Source of the DNA: Condylostoma magnum
Taxonomy: Eukaryota > Ciliophora > Heterotrichea > Heterotrichida > Condylostomatidae
Direction of reading: 5' to 3'
Length of the DNA: 59,653 nt
NCBI GenBank assembly: GCA_920105805.1
Contig: CAKKTI010000069.1
Coordinates: 15,642 to 75,294 of the forward strand
Both the position numbers and the translations under genes were made by a program. Shown in pieces: positions 1-12,188 of the stretch (position 1 is the first letter of the stretch; every line of letters begins with the position of its first letter). Under the pieces are notes generated by a model, which saw only the letters and a list, made by a program, of their open reading frames with translations, ran no database searches and was not told the origin of the DNA.

Positions 1-2263
1 TTGTATTGTAAATTAGATACAAGTTGCTCATATTCTTTCCTTTTTGATTAACATCGTAACTATCATTGAATGATACAGGGTATAGCTCAGATGTGCTTAG
101 TTACTTAATCTTTCCAGTTATGCATGTCTTTATTCTTACTAATTGGTTAGGAATATCAACCTAGAACTTATGTTCTTTCTCAATCCTATCCACAGTAAAC
201 TGTCTGTATACCGAATTACCTCCCTGGTCCTCCAGCTCAAAATCTACTTAAAACTCCTGAATACAGCCCAACTCAACTGACTCATTCTACATAAACAGCT
301 TAGGATATATAACAATATCAGCCCTGTTACCAAACACAATGCTTTCATCATTAATAACTACAGTTGCATTTAAAACATACTGTTCTTTTGCTAATTAAAA
401 TCCTTCTATAAGCGAGGAGACTTGCCCGTCTGTTATAATCAGTGGACGCAGTTATTAGGATCTGCTGAAAGGTAGTGTAACAAATCCATCGTCTTAAGGC
501 TTATAGAACTCTCCTTCTAGTATAACTCCAGTGCCTTATGTCCTACAGATTTAGTTGTTCTCGTCTAGAATCTGTATTTTTTATCCTATTGTAGTTGTAT
601 AGCAGATATGACGCACTTGGCCCTTATTGATCATCGTTCTGGTATGACGGCCGTTTCCTAGGAAATCAATTACAAAAACACCTGCTATATTTGTTAATTC
701 TGGAAACTGGAAGGTTTGGTTATGTCGGAGATTTGGCTGGAACTAGTAATTATGCGTTTATTCCAGTAGAGGTTAAAGTCCTATTAAGCTTATATCTGTT
801 TTTAGTTGAGATTTGACTGATTTGTAGTAGGAAAGAGGGTTTATCTAGTAAACTCTTATTATAAGTTCTTGTATATTTTTTAGCTTTAGAGTGATATTTA
901 TAGCGTCGGTTCTTTCGAAGTACTCGCAATTACTCTTTTTAGGCTCTAATTCTACCTTTTGTATCAGATCTTATAGCATGTAGGAAGGAGCCTCGTATTT
1001 TAAATCAGTAACAGGCGTGCCTTGTAACAACTTATTTTTTACATACATCATTTTCAGCTCATCCCTTGGTACATAGTCATCAAAAGGCTCAATGCAATCA
1101 TTTTCCAGTATGAAATGTACGAAGACTTTTTACAACACTTTATCAATACTGTCTACTAATTTTAACCACTCAGGCACATCAGGGAACTATCTCATCTTTC
1201 TTTTAGGCTTGTTTTGATCAGTTTATTTAATCTATACGCGCTGCAGGCTATCATTAGATTCTTCGGAGTAATCATCAGAAAAACTTTCACATTCCTCACT
1301 ATTGCTTCAACTATTAGATCTTGACTAATTCCTAAATCCACTGATTTTAGCATTATTTTTCTACCGAGCTGGCTTTTAATTACTTCCTGCCTTTTCATAA
1401 AAAAATTCGTTTAATATTTCAATAAATTGCTCTTAAGTCAGTGTTTTTAAGCTAAATGACAAAGAAAGTATCTGTGACCTTATCATTAATCTATAATCTA
1501 TTCAATTACCAGGCAGTTGTGCTATAAATTCTAGTATTTCAGTCAAAACAGCTAGTTTATGCTAATTAGACTGTTTTTCAGCCTATTTAATCTTTTTGCT
1601 AAAGAGCCGTTTCATGCGTATTAGGTTGAAATTCTTATTATTTTATAGTTTTTAGCTGTTTTACCATACATTGTTCATTTCGTCAATTGTTAGCAGTTTT
1701 ATGTTAATCTCATCAATTTTTTCATGGTTTTATATAACCTCACTAACTAATCTTTCCCTGAATCCAGGTATCAAGTGTCTTTCCTGATCAAATTTTTTAG
1801 CCATTTACCAGAAAATCTTGCTTGGAATTTGCTGATAATCCAATTAATACAATCCGACAAGTGTCAAATCCACCTTTTCCTCTAAACTTTTCTCCTTAAA
1901 CTGCATAAACTTAGAATGATCTACAAAACTTGAGACATCATCTCCGTGTCTGTCGTTCTCGTATCTTATATCAGGCCTAGAAAAGATTCTTACACCTAGA
2001 AGCTTATCTAACTTTGCGTATATTTGGTCATTTCCCTGGTCATATTACCTTAATGATTTTCTCAATGATATTACTTTAGATAGAGAGGAGTCATTCTTCT
2101 TCAACCATTCGATGTTCTTGTCCAAAGTGTCGAAATCGATGTCAGCCTGATTCAGAATCTCAACACACTATAAATAAACTCCCCAAACAGAGGTAGAAGC
2201 AAAAAGGTTCCTACTTCCAGTGAACAAATAATGCTCTAAGGCTTAAAACTCAGATTTGTCCAT
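1..2263 (-). CDS. Giant MG-domain (alpha-2-macroglobulin-like) protein, C-terminus off window
   Basis: Reads as one frame of 754 codons from the ATG at 2263 to the left edge, with many TAA/TAG (Gln) and TGA (Trp) codons in frame, so the C-terminus is missing. The N-terminal ~290 residues are charged and probably helical. A Ser/Glu/Asp-rich linker follows (about 300-330). The next stretch carries motifs I associate with a conserved giant protist family with macroglobulin-like beta domains: 'INPLSYYKSV', 'HNQTFQFPEL', 'GVFVIDFLGNGRHTR', 'YVLNATVVINDESIVFGN'. Family members are very large and poorly characterised; function is not known to me. It is divergent from the arginase-like gene, with 86 bp between the two ATGs. 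The family call comes from memory of motif style; the open frame is certain. Confidence 0.62.
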
Positions 2264-2349
2264 TTTATTATAAAAGCATAGATCAGAATAAAAAACATAA
2301 ATTTAGTTAGAATCTAAATATTACTCATCCTAAACCACGTATATTAAAA

Positions 2350-3189
2350 ATGAGTTAATTCAAATACATTGGTTCAGGAGTAGGAAACTGCTCCTCATGC
2401 TTAGGTTGCCAGCAAACCCCCGATCTTCTATCAGAGGCGTATCCATCTCTGTAAGAAAACTGGGAAAAAACCCTTCATTTCCAATCCGAGCTCAAAAACC
2501 TTCAAGCTATAGACCCACTAGTAGATTTTTCAAAGGACTTATCAGATTAAGTTTTTTAGCTATCAAAGAATTATAAATTTGGCGTAATTGGCGGGGATCA
2601 TTCAACCTCAATAGGTGTTTGGAACGGACTATCACAAAAAACTGAGGAATTCGGACTATTGTGACTGGATTCCTACCTTGAGTCCCATACTCCTGAGACA
2701 TCTCCGTCTGGAAACTTACATGGGATGGTTCTAGCTATACTACTAGGATATGGGAGTTAGAAGCTGACGCATTTACAGAAAAACTCACCGATTTTAAAGC
2801 CAGAGAACATCGTTTTACTGGGAACCAGAGCATATGAGCCAGCAGAGGAGAATTTATTAGTTTCACTTGGAGTGAAGTTCATAGAAATAGAAGACTGCAT
2901 TGAAAAAGGACTCACTGTAGTTTTCTAAGAGGCTGAAGAGTACTTGTTGAGCAAGGTTAGCACATACGGTGTATCAATTGACCTGAGTGTGGTGGATCCG
3001 GATGAAATGCCTGCTGTAAATAACCCTGAACCCTTCGGGTTCGGAGTAGAGGATTTTAAAAACGCCATCAGAAGCTTGAATACTGATAAAATTGAAGGAT
3101 TTGAGATACTAGAGTATAATCCACTGCATGACCAGAACAGAGAGTATTTACATATTGTCAAAGAACTTGCGGAAAGTTTTAGTAATTGA
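2350..3189 (+). CDS. Arginase/ureohydrolase-family protein with lost metal ligands
   Basis: 279 residues, close to the usual ~300 of arginases. Recognisable blocks in order: 'IGGDHSTS' (about residue 80), 'GLLWLDSYLESHTPETSPSG' (about 102-121) and 'GVSIDLSVVDPDEMPAV' (about 206-222), then 'EILEYNP'. The Trp in GLLW (residue 105) is TGA. Arginases bind two Mn ions through GGDH, DAHxD and DxD. Here GGDH keeps its His, DAHxD reads D-S-Y-L-E (His to Tyr, second Asp to Glu), and SFDVD reads S-I-D-L-S (second Asp to Ser). Catalysis is therefore doubtful; it may be a structural pseudoenzyme, as in some protist arginase-like proteins. It ends at TGA; the next gene starts 17 bp downstream on the same strand. 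Confidence 0.85.
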
Positions 3190-3206
3190 TTTTTTAGTAT
3201 AGAAAA

Positions 3207-5249
3207 ATGGAAGAAGAAGAGTAACTGAATGAAGAGTAATAGTCGGAGGTGTCGGAAAAGGAAGAAACACCGCCTCCGTCACCTGATCCTGAGTTGGATT
3301 TAGAGACTGTTGATATTTAAAGGATAAATTAGTACATATCGGAGTAATGGTAAGACTTATCTCCTATTCCTAATAATGAACACTTAGGAAGGGCTATTGA
3401 GGATCTCATTGACATTGCTTATCCTCCTGACCCAAGAGCATAGTTTCCACCTGGGCCTTTTTATTTTCCTATTAAAGTAATTTTACTTGGAGCTCCTTTC
3501 AGTGGGAAAAAGACAATAGCAAAGAAACTAACTGAAAAATACGGCATAAAATTCTTCGAAATCGACAAAATCCTGGAAGACCGGTCCAGGGTGCTAGAAC
3601 GTAAAGCAGAAATCGAAGAAGGCAAAAAACCAAAGCCAATTCCCCCTGGCTAAGAAGAAACAGAGATTTTTATGGAAGCCTGCTCTAATTTCTAAGACAA
3701 CACTCCTCAGGACTACGCCGAGCTAATAAGAGCTAAGCTACTAGGACTGTTTGGCACTGAGCCAAAGCTGGAAGAAGAGGCGAAAAAGAGCAAAAAGGAG
3801 GAGGTCAAATGCCAAGGATACGGTCTTATAGGCTACCCTCGCAATTTAGAAGAAGCAAAGGCCTTAGAACTATCCTTCAGTGCATATATTCACCCTGCGG
3901 ATCTCCCAGAGCCACTGGCTAGTATAAAAAAGAGAAACGCCTCTCTTATAGCCCATCCTGGGGAAAGAACACCAAAACCTTAAAAAAAGGAAAAATCAGC
4001 CTGGGATAGAGTCCTGTTACTACGTGCAGAGTAAGAGACTCTGGTTAGAAGATGTATTGATAGAAGAATTGACCCACAGGGGAATGTATGGAATACTACG
4101 TTTTACCCACCTCCGGATAATATAGCCAGCAAGTGCCATGCTCCTGAACACCCTAATGAAGAGGAGCTGGCTGAAATGTTGCAGGAATATTACCAAAATG
4201 AGTCTGAGCTGATTACTTGGTTTGATTGATTTGGAAATGGTTATTAAAGCTCTCTTATGCCTATTGAAGAGAATTTGATCGAAGGGACCTGGGAATAAGT
4301 TGAGGGAATTGTTGAAGGGTTAACGGAGATGTAGCCTGAGGATGTACAGGAGGAACCAGAGGATTAGAAGTGCAGGATTAGAATTGCTAGATAAATTGTT
4401 AAGTAATGGGAGCACTGCAGGATTGGATACATTAGGAATTTAGATTATGTACTGAAATTTGTGAATTAAATTGGAAAAACTTCGGATTTGTTTATGTAGA
4501 AGGTTTTAGATAACTTTAAGGATTTTCTTATACGGCCGGATAAAAAGGCGTAGATTGTTGAGCAGTATGCTTAGAGGCTAGATGGATTTTTGAAGTCTAG
4601 AGGATTGTTGTCCTCTGCTGCAAAGCAGTAGTTAGAGGAAGAAATCGATGAAATTTCTGATTAGATTTGGGATGTGATGAATGACAGGAAAGAGGAAGCA
4701 ATATAAAGAAGAGATAGCATTATAGAAGAAACCAGTAATAACAAATTGTATGTTAATATAGTAAACTAAGCCTTGCTACTGATTAAAGCTGAAATTGAAA
4801 GATACTGCTATACTTGTAAAATATACGAAAATATAGAGAAAGGAGAAGAAGAGCCTGACTTTGATGTAAAAGTACCGGATTTAAAGGTTAATAAGTAATT
4901 AACGATTATTCAAGATGACTAATATCCAAGATTACAGGATTTAGTGAATAAGGTAAGAAAAGTAGCGTCTAATCCTGATAACAATTTCCAGCTGACTTCT
5001 GAACTGCATTTGAGAATTGATACAATTGAGCAATGGGCCCTTAAATCTCTTAAAAGTATACAGCAATAACTCGTCAAAATATACGATCTGCTTGATTAAT
5101 GAATTACAGATACAATCACAGCTGAAAACGATATGCTTAATGCTGTGTTAGATAACTGGAAAAATAGTATAGCAAACAAAGCGGATATAACTGTGTTCGA
5201 AATACAAAATAATACGATTATTTTAGACAGGTTAACAGCAAATGCTTAG
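3207..5249 (+). CDS. Adenylate-kinase-domain axonemal protein, SPEF2/CPC1-like
   Basis: 680 residues in one frame, no intron. An acidic Gln/Glu/Pro-rich N-terminus (1-80) leads to a nucleoside-monophosphate-kinase-like fold at about 88-260, with P-loop 'LLGAPFSGKKT' and, later, 'GYGLIGYPRNLEEAKALE', which resembles the adenylate kinase lid/core. The rest is helical and charged. Degenerate kinase domains of this style occur in SPEF2/CPC1, the central-pair C1b projection protein of cilia, which is my best guess; another AK-domain ciliary protein is possible. At least two in-frame TGA codons (Trp) occur, near 4228 and 5101. The end is taken at TAG-TAA (5247-5252), which leaves 46 bp to the convergent kinase gene; a TGA-only code would extend it past 5350, antisense to that gene. 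Confidence 0.68.
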
Positions 5250-5295
5250 TAATATTTCATTATTTTAACTGATTTTCCGGCTTTCTATCCTCATT

Positions 5296-6972
<1,677 letters not shown>

Positions 6973-6991
6973 TTATTAGATACGTGAGAAA
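6973..6991. promoter_or_regulatory. 19-bp divergent spacer between two start codons
   Basis: Only 19 bases separate the ATG of the polo-like kinase (reverse) from the ATG of the coiled-coil gene (forward). Any core promoter and 5' UTRs for the pair must lie here or inside coding sequence. I see no TATA-like box in it. Confidence 0.5.
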
Positions 6992-8902
6992 ATGTCAAGA
7001 GTTATCAACTCAAACAAGTCAAGAACGCTTTTAAATCAAAGACACAATGTAAGTGCGTCTCCTCGTTATGAGTAAAAGCCAAGGCATAAGCTGAGGAATA
7101 AGAAAAGCAGAGTGTTGCCTAGGCTAAGGCATTCGAGTGATCCAGAAACTGTTAATGCTCCCAGAGATGAGAAAGGAAACGCTGTTATTACACAGGAACA
7201 GGGAATTTAGTATACTTAAGAAATGCTGGTTAAGATTAGGAAGATAGAGCAGCAATTAGCATCGTTGTAGGCGTAAGTTAGGTCTAAGTAAAGACTAGTA
7301 GCACAGTTAAATGATAAAATAGGAGATTTAGGGAAGGATAAAGCTGTATTGTTGCTGGAATAGCAGATTTACTAGAGGGATAGGGTAATAGAGGGGTTGA
7401 ATGAAAGGATTATTGGATTGGAGTAGATGCAGAGTTAGGGGTATGAGGAGATTATTAAAGAGAAGTAACAGGTTATAAATGCCAAATCTAGTGAAAATGC
7501 TAAAATAATGAAACAAAGAGATAAAATTGAATGTGAAATGCATTAACTCAGGGAGATCTTGGCTTAGAATAGGGAAAAGTGAGAAATTGGTTAATAGAAA
7601 AATGAAGATATTTTGTTGCCTTATTAGGAGGAAATTGATAGGTTGAAGTTAGATATTAGTTAAAGGGATAAAAGGTTTTAAGAAGCTACTGCAGATATAA
7701 AAGGCCTTGCTGCTGTTATGTAAGATCTAAAACAATTGAATTAAAGCCAAAACGAGAAAATTATAGAGTTGAATAATCAAATAGAATAAAAGGCCTAAGA
7801 AAGTTATGAGTATAAGTTAAAGTCAGAGCATACGGAGTAACTAGAGAATCAATTAACGGAGGCAATGCAGGAGAACAGTAAAATTAATAAAAAGAATGAA
7901 AAAGTATCTAAATTATATGTAGAAGCTTAATCTTAGATTGAATTAGTCAAAAGCTAATTAGATCAAGCGCTGGCATATCTTGAAGAAATTGTATAAAGGA
8001 TGCAAAATGATAGTTCTACCAGTACTTACTCTAAGGAACTGTAGTAGTTAAAACAGTAGTTGCAAATGAGAGTATAAGCTCCAAGCTATCAAATCGAGTA
8101 AAGTGAGTAGAACTCAGAGGCTCAAAAGTAGATTAAATAGTATCAATAAGCAATCGAGGCAGCTTAAGTTGATTAGGCTGTGTTTTTATAGAGAATTGAG
8201 GAACTCAAGGGCTCTGTTAAAAGATATAGGAAAGATATGGTTTAGATATAACAGGGAAATACAATGTAAATGGAAAATCTAGTATAGGAAATCGAGAAGT
8301 ACAAAAAACAGAAAGTGTAGCTATAAGATTTAGTAGATGACAAAGAAATAGAAACTATCAAAGTGTAATCTTAAGTAAATCAAAATGTACAGAGAAACCA
8401 AGAATAGAAATAATAAATAGAGAAATTCGAAGTGATTATAAAGCAATTATAAGACTAAATAAAGCTTCAAAGATCCCAGTACAGAAAACTAGCAAAGGAA
8501 AAAAGGTTTATTGAGATTGATAGCACATAAAAAGATTACAAATTTAGACAAATGATCATAAAATTAAAAACATACGAAAAAGAGTTATTTTAAAGAGATA
8601 CTGAAATAATTGCAAAAGAAACATAAATTGCAAGACTTCTGAAACAAATTGAAGAGTTAAAAACTTAAGTAACTGAAACTAATTGTAGAATAAGACAGGT
8701 TTTATAAGACGAGAACAGATAACTCAATAAAAAACTTACAATATTTTAAAATGATTCAAAGATGCTACGAGAGACCATTTTGAATACTATTTAACAACTA
8801 AAACAGGAAAACGAGTCTTCATCAGTAATAAATCAACTTAGTTGTATGTTAAGATCCAAAAGAACAAGAAGGAAAGAAGCAAACAACGAATCTTCGCTTT
8901 AA
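6992..8902 (+). CDS. Long coiled-coil protein
   Basis: 636 residues, very rich in Gln, Glu, Lys and Leu. After a basic Ser/Arg/Asn-rich N-terminus (1-65) almost the whole length is heptad-like coiled coil, for example 'EEIDRLKLDISQRDKRFQEA'. No globular domain is recognised. Dozens of Gln codons are TAA or TAG. The divergent pairing with PLK would suit a centrosome or basal-body scaffold, but that is only inference. The end is set at TAA 8900-8902 after 'EANNESSL'. The frame has no TGA until 9473, which would run antisense through a well-supported TLC gene; this is a key argument that TAA terminates here. Confidence 0.72.
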
Positions 8903-8928
8903 AACATATAAAATAATGGTTAATTAGC

Positions 8929-9864
8929 CTAAATAATAGTAAAGTTTCCTATTGTTAGAAATACCGGCGCAAATCCGAAATAAGTCGTAAGTAAATAAGG
9001 CAGTACTACCGATACAGTAAAAATATAACCTCCAAGAAAAGCCTAATTCTTCTTTAAAACATTAACAATAGCAACAATAACTTTAGAAATGACTCCCTTT
9101 TGCTCCAATAACTAACTTTATTTCTTAGCAAACATGGAAAATATCACATAAACCCAAAACAATCCCAATCCGTATATCCCAGATGCCATCAATTTAATCA
9201 AATAAGTTCCTTAATGGGCTCACATATTGTAAATCAAAAAGCTTCCAAAAAATGTCCTGTTTATGACAAAAATTATAACAAATGTAATCTCAACTACTGA
9301 ATACTTTGTGGTATTATCCTGTCCTTACGCCTTAAATACCTATCTTAGTAACATGAATGGATTAGAAAGCTCGGTTATTATGATGCATGCTGTATGGAAA
9401 TTACCAATACCAAAGGATCCCGCGTACTGGGATAAAAATACAGCAAGTCCTCCGCATATTGTTAAGACATGATGAAGTCTCATATACTAATCATGAACGT
9501 GAAAAAACTCTGCATAAAACATGTCGTATATAAAATACCCCAAAGAATGCTGTATAGAACGTACCCCGAGTACTATAATGTGCCTTTCGTTAGTTTACAC
9601 ATAGTAGTTAATTCCACCTTCGTACAAATATACTGTGAGGGCGAGGAGTGAGGCTGAAGATGCGTGGATGAGGGATACATGCTGTCCTTGAAAATCCTTT
9701 TACAGCTTAAAGCTGAGATTTTAAGGTGGCGTAACAGTCTTTTATACAATTATCCCGATAATGCTGTATAGTAAAAAGCTAGGAATCAGACTTTCCAGAT
9801 ACATATTTAATGTAATCTTTAAAATATCTATTTTTTCTCCAATATATACCAACTTACTACACAT
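8929..9864 (-). CDS. TLC-domain multi-pass membrane protein (TLCD4/TMEM56-like)
   Basis: 311 residues with several hydrophobic segments. TLC (TRAM-LAG1-CLN8) hallmarks in order: 'SLIHASSASLLAL' (about 86-98), 'SLGYFIYDMF', 'LHHVLTICGG' (about 130) and 'ELSNPFMLLRQVF' (about 160), then 'VINRTFFGSF'. TLC proteins include ceramide synthases and lipid-sensing ER/Golgi membrane proteins. The catalytic-style His-His is present, but the ceramide-synthase Lag1 motif is not obvious, so a TLCD4-type protein is preferred. One in-frame TGA (Trp in 'NMWAH') and several TAG/TAA (Gln) codons occur. It stops at TAG 8931-8929, 26 bp from the end of the convergent coiled-coil gene. Confidence 0.85.
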
Positions 9865-9970
9865 ATAAACCACTATTACTTTCCTATACAAATAATTCTA
9901 AATCTCCCATAGTTCAAATAAACCTCTTAACTCCAATACCAAAAGTTACTGGATAAATTAAACAATATAA

Positions 9971-10660
9971 ATGAATATCTTTGTCCTGAGTTTAATCATA
10001 AGAAAGTGTGCCTAATACCACTGCGACTAGCACGTTATAAAGATGATCTTAGAATCTGCCTAAATGCTCTGCACAGTTGTCCATAAATCCGGCGGAACAG
10101 CCCCATATCGCCCAGTACACTAAAAGCACCCCTGTACTCTCTGGGTAGGATAGAGCCTTTCAAACTGAAAATGGCTAAAAGAGCTGGCCAGAGAGCTAAA
10201 CAATGAGTACAGATACCGCTATAGAAGAGACATCAACCACAAATCCTGGGATGTAGTTGCATCTCTAGAGGACCCTGATATAGAAGATTTGGGTCTAACT
10301 CCCTTTGCCTAAGCAATGCCGGAAGAGTTCAAGTGTGAAGATGCTGTCGAGGCCTATAGGAAGTACTATATAGGAGCAAAGGTCAGATTTGCCACTTGGG
10401 AGAAAAGAAGACCAGCCCCGGAGTGGTGAAACAAGAAAGACCCGTTTTACTTAGACCAAGATTCAATGTCTTCGGATACTGAGGATACTTAGGACAGTGA
10501 TAATTAGACTAAAAATAGTGTTAAACGAGCACCAAGGAAAAGGGTACTGGCAAAAAAATCAGTTAATGTAGAAAGTAGAGTTTTGACTAGAAGGTAGAAG
10601 GCGTTGCTAGAGTAGGGGAAAAGAGGTAAATCTGCACCGAGGAAAAGAGTAAAGGTTTAG
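9971..10660 (+). CDS. Conserved phage/giant-virus-type family protein with basic tail
   Basis: 229 residues. The first ~155 match a compact conserved family that I recall mainly from phages, bacteria and large DNA viruses: 'MNIFVLSLIIRKCAQYHCDQ', 'HVIKMILESAQMLCT', 'PYRPVHQKHPC', 'SLSNWKWL', 'GLTPFAQAMPEEFK', 'ATWEKRRPAPEWW'. Some relatives are annotated as pyrimidine-dimer-glycosylase-like; I cannot confirm that activity. The His-rich 'QYHCDQHVIKM' block may be catalytic or metal-binding. Two conserved Trp positions (66, 153) are TGA codons. Residues 155-229 form an acidic patch and then a Lys/Arg-rich tail ('APRKRVLAKK'), a plausible nuclear-localisation or DNA-binding extension. It stops at TAG, just 3 bp from the stop of the convergent RING gene. 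Horizontal acquisition followed by adaptation to the host code is likely. Confidence 0.8.
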
Positions 10661-10663
10661 TTA

Positions 10664-11269
10664 TTATACACACTCTGAATGGCATATTGGGCAGCAGTTG
10701 TTTGCGTCGAGTCAGGACTGTATGCAGCACTCGTGGTATATATGGCCGCATTCCAGTAAAATGGCCTCGTTTTCTAGGAGTTGCTAGCACAGTTCACAGA
10801 AATCCTAGTCACTTTCTTCAGTGTTTTGAAATATGTCGAAGTAGTCAGGGGAGAAGGATTGTCCTAAGCTGGCTGCTAGTTATACTAGCTCTTCGTGTGT
10901 TATTTAGTTTATTTAGGGTAAGGGCTAGTTGTGCTTGGCTATGTATAGGCTTTAGATATAGTCGTATTACTCCTGTCTCTGGTTTCGTATTTTGTGGCGA
11001 ATGTGCTAGTTGCTTTTTTTAAGTTTGCAGATTGTTCGGGATTAGGATAGTAAGGCGTTTTTTAGTTCTTAGATTGTGCTTAGTAAGTAGTTTTATTGGC
11101 ATTTTAGTCTAAGAATATCTGCTTATTTTCTCGTTTTTTTCAAGTTAGTATCTTTAGTAGTTTTTATTGGACTTTTCTTTTTGTCCCTTTTTATTGGAGC
11201 TCTTTCTTGTGATTTGCACTTTTTTATGGGAAATTTATAGCGAGTTTTTCTTTATTTACGTTTCTCCAT
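10664..11269 (-). CDS. RING-H2 zinc-finger protein (probable E3 ubiquitin ligase)
   Basis: 201 residues. A strongly basic N-terminus (1-60, Lys/Arg-rich) and a Gln-rich middle lead to a C-terminal RING-H2: 'FCELC', 'LLECGHIYHECC', 'IQSWLDANNCCPIC' (about 158-196), giving Cys-x2-Cys ... Cys-x-His-x2-His-x2-Cys ... Cys-x2-Cys. The Trp of 'IQSW', typical of RING-H2 proteins, is TGA at 10714-10712. RING proteins recruit E2 enzymes for ubiquitin transfer. The stop is a tandem TAA-TAA beginning at 10666, three bases from the neighbouring TAG. The start at 11269 is the first ATG giving the full Lys/Arg-rich N-terminus. Confidence 0.85.
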
Positions 11270-11406
11270 TAAAATTTACTATTACAGAGTTTATTATTGT
11301 GAATGTTTATCCATTAAATAGCAGAATTCAAGAGAATGAGTACTGTTTAGACTGAGTAGATAATTAATAAAAACTACCAGAGTTATATAATAAAGATATA
11401 CATAAT

Positions 11407-12099
11407 ATGTCTGATTAGCTTAAAACACTTGCTGCTATTAGCCTAAGTGTATCTGCTATAGCAGGAATTGTATATCTCTACAATTCATTAAATGATGAGG
11501 AAGAGTAAGAAGAGCAAATTATACAAGAAGAGATGAAATAGTAAGACGATGTAATTCCTTTTAAATTTCCTTAATAGCTTACACAGTCGGAATTAGTAAG
11601 TTTGTATACTAAGATGCGGACTAGCTATGTAGTAAAATATCACGAATTAAGCATTGAATACGCGAATAAGCGAAGATAAAGCTCTGATTAGATAAAGTAC
11701 TATAATCTACTAGTGGAGTTTGAGGAGAGAATAGAATAACTAAAATAACAAATAATACAAGAAACATGTTTATAGGAAGGAGTTACAAGTGATCAATTTA
11801 CTCAGGCTTTAAATGATTATTAGAGTAATGGATAGGTGATATAAGAAAAAGACAAATTTGAGAATATTTCTTTTGATGATATATGCTCTAGTATTATCGT
11901 TCCTTTAAAGTTAACTAAGGATCATCTTATTGAAATTCTTAGCTACAAGTTGAGTGTTATACAGCAATTTTAAACTGATAATATACAGCAACTTGACTGT
12001 GATTAAAAGTGGAAGTTTATATCAAATAGTGCTATTGATGAAGTATACAAAAAGTTTGATATAGAGGAAGAGTAGGTTATTGCAGCTGTTAAAAAATGA
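11407..12099 (+). CDS. Membrane-anchored coiled-coil protein, unknown function
   Basis: 230 residues. Residues about 6-28 ('LAAISLSVSAIAGIVYLYN') form one hydrophobic segment, probably a signal anchor. An acidic Gln/Glu stretch follows, then a coiled-coil-like region ('LLVEFEERIEQLKQQI') and a mixed C-terminus ('DDICSSIIVPLKLTKDHLIE'). No family recognised; tail- or N-anchored adaptor proteins look like this, but that is only a shape argument. It ends at TGA 12097-12099. An ATG overlaps that stop (12096) in the frame of the next gene, but a downstream ATG is preferred as the start of that gene. Confidence 0.68.
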
Positions 12100-12188
12100 G
12101 AGTAATAAGAGCCAAGAATAGCTTAAATAACTGAGCAAATATCACAATCCAAGCACAGAATAATCAATAATAGTTAGTCTAAATAATA

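Noticed and set aside
9263-9651. Forward frames MTKIITNV... and MMKSHILIMN...
   Set aside because: Antisense to the TLC-domain gene, whose conserved motifs read on the reverse strand.
10587-11022. Forward 111-codon frame starting MGSSCLRRVRT and reverse frame starting MLATPRKRG
   Set aside because: Both are shadows of the RING-H2 gene on the reverse strand, whose Cys/His pattern is unmistakable.
12096-12188. ATG overlapping the upstream TGA (ATGA) as start of the CEP78-like gene
   Set aside because: Overlap of stop and start implies coupled translation, not expected in ciliates; the downstream ATG at 12189 leaves a normal spacer.
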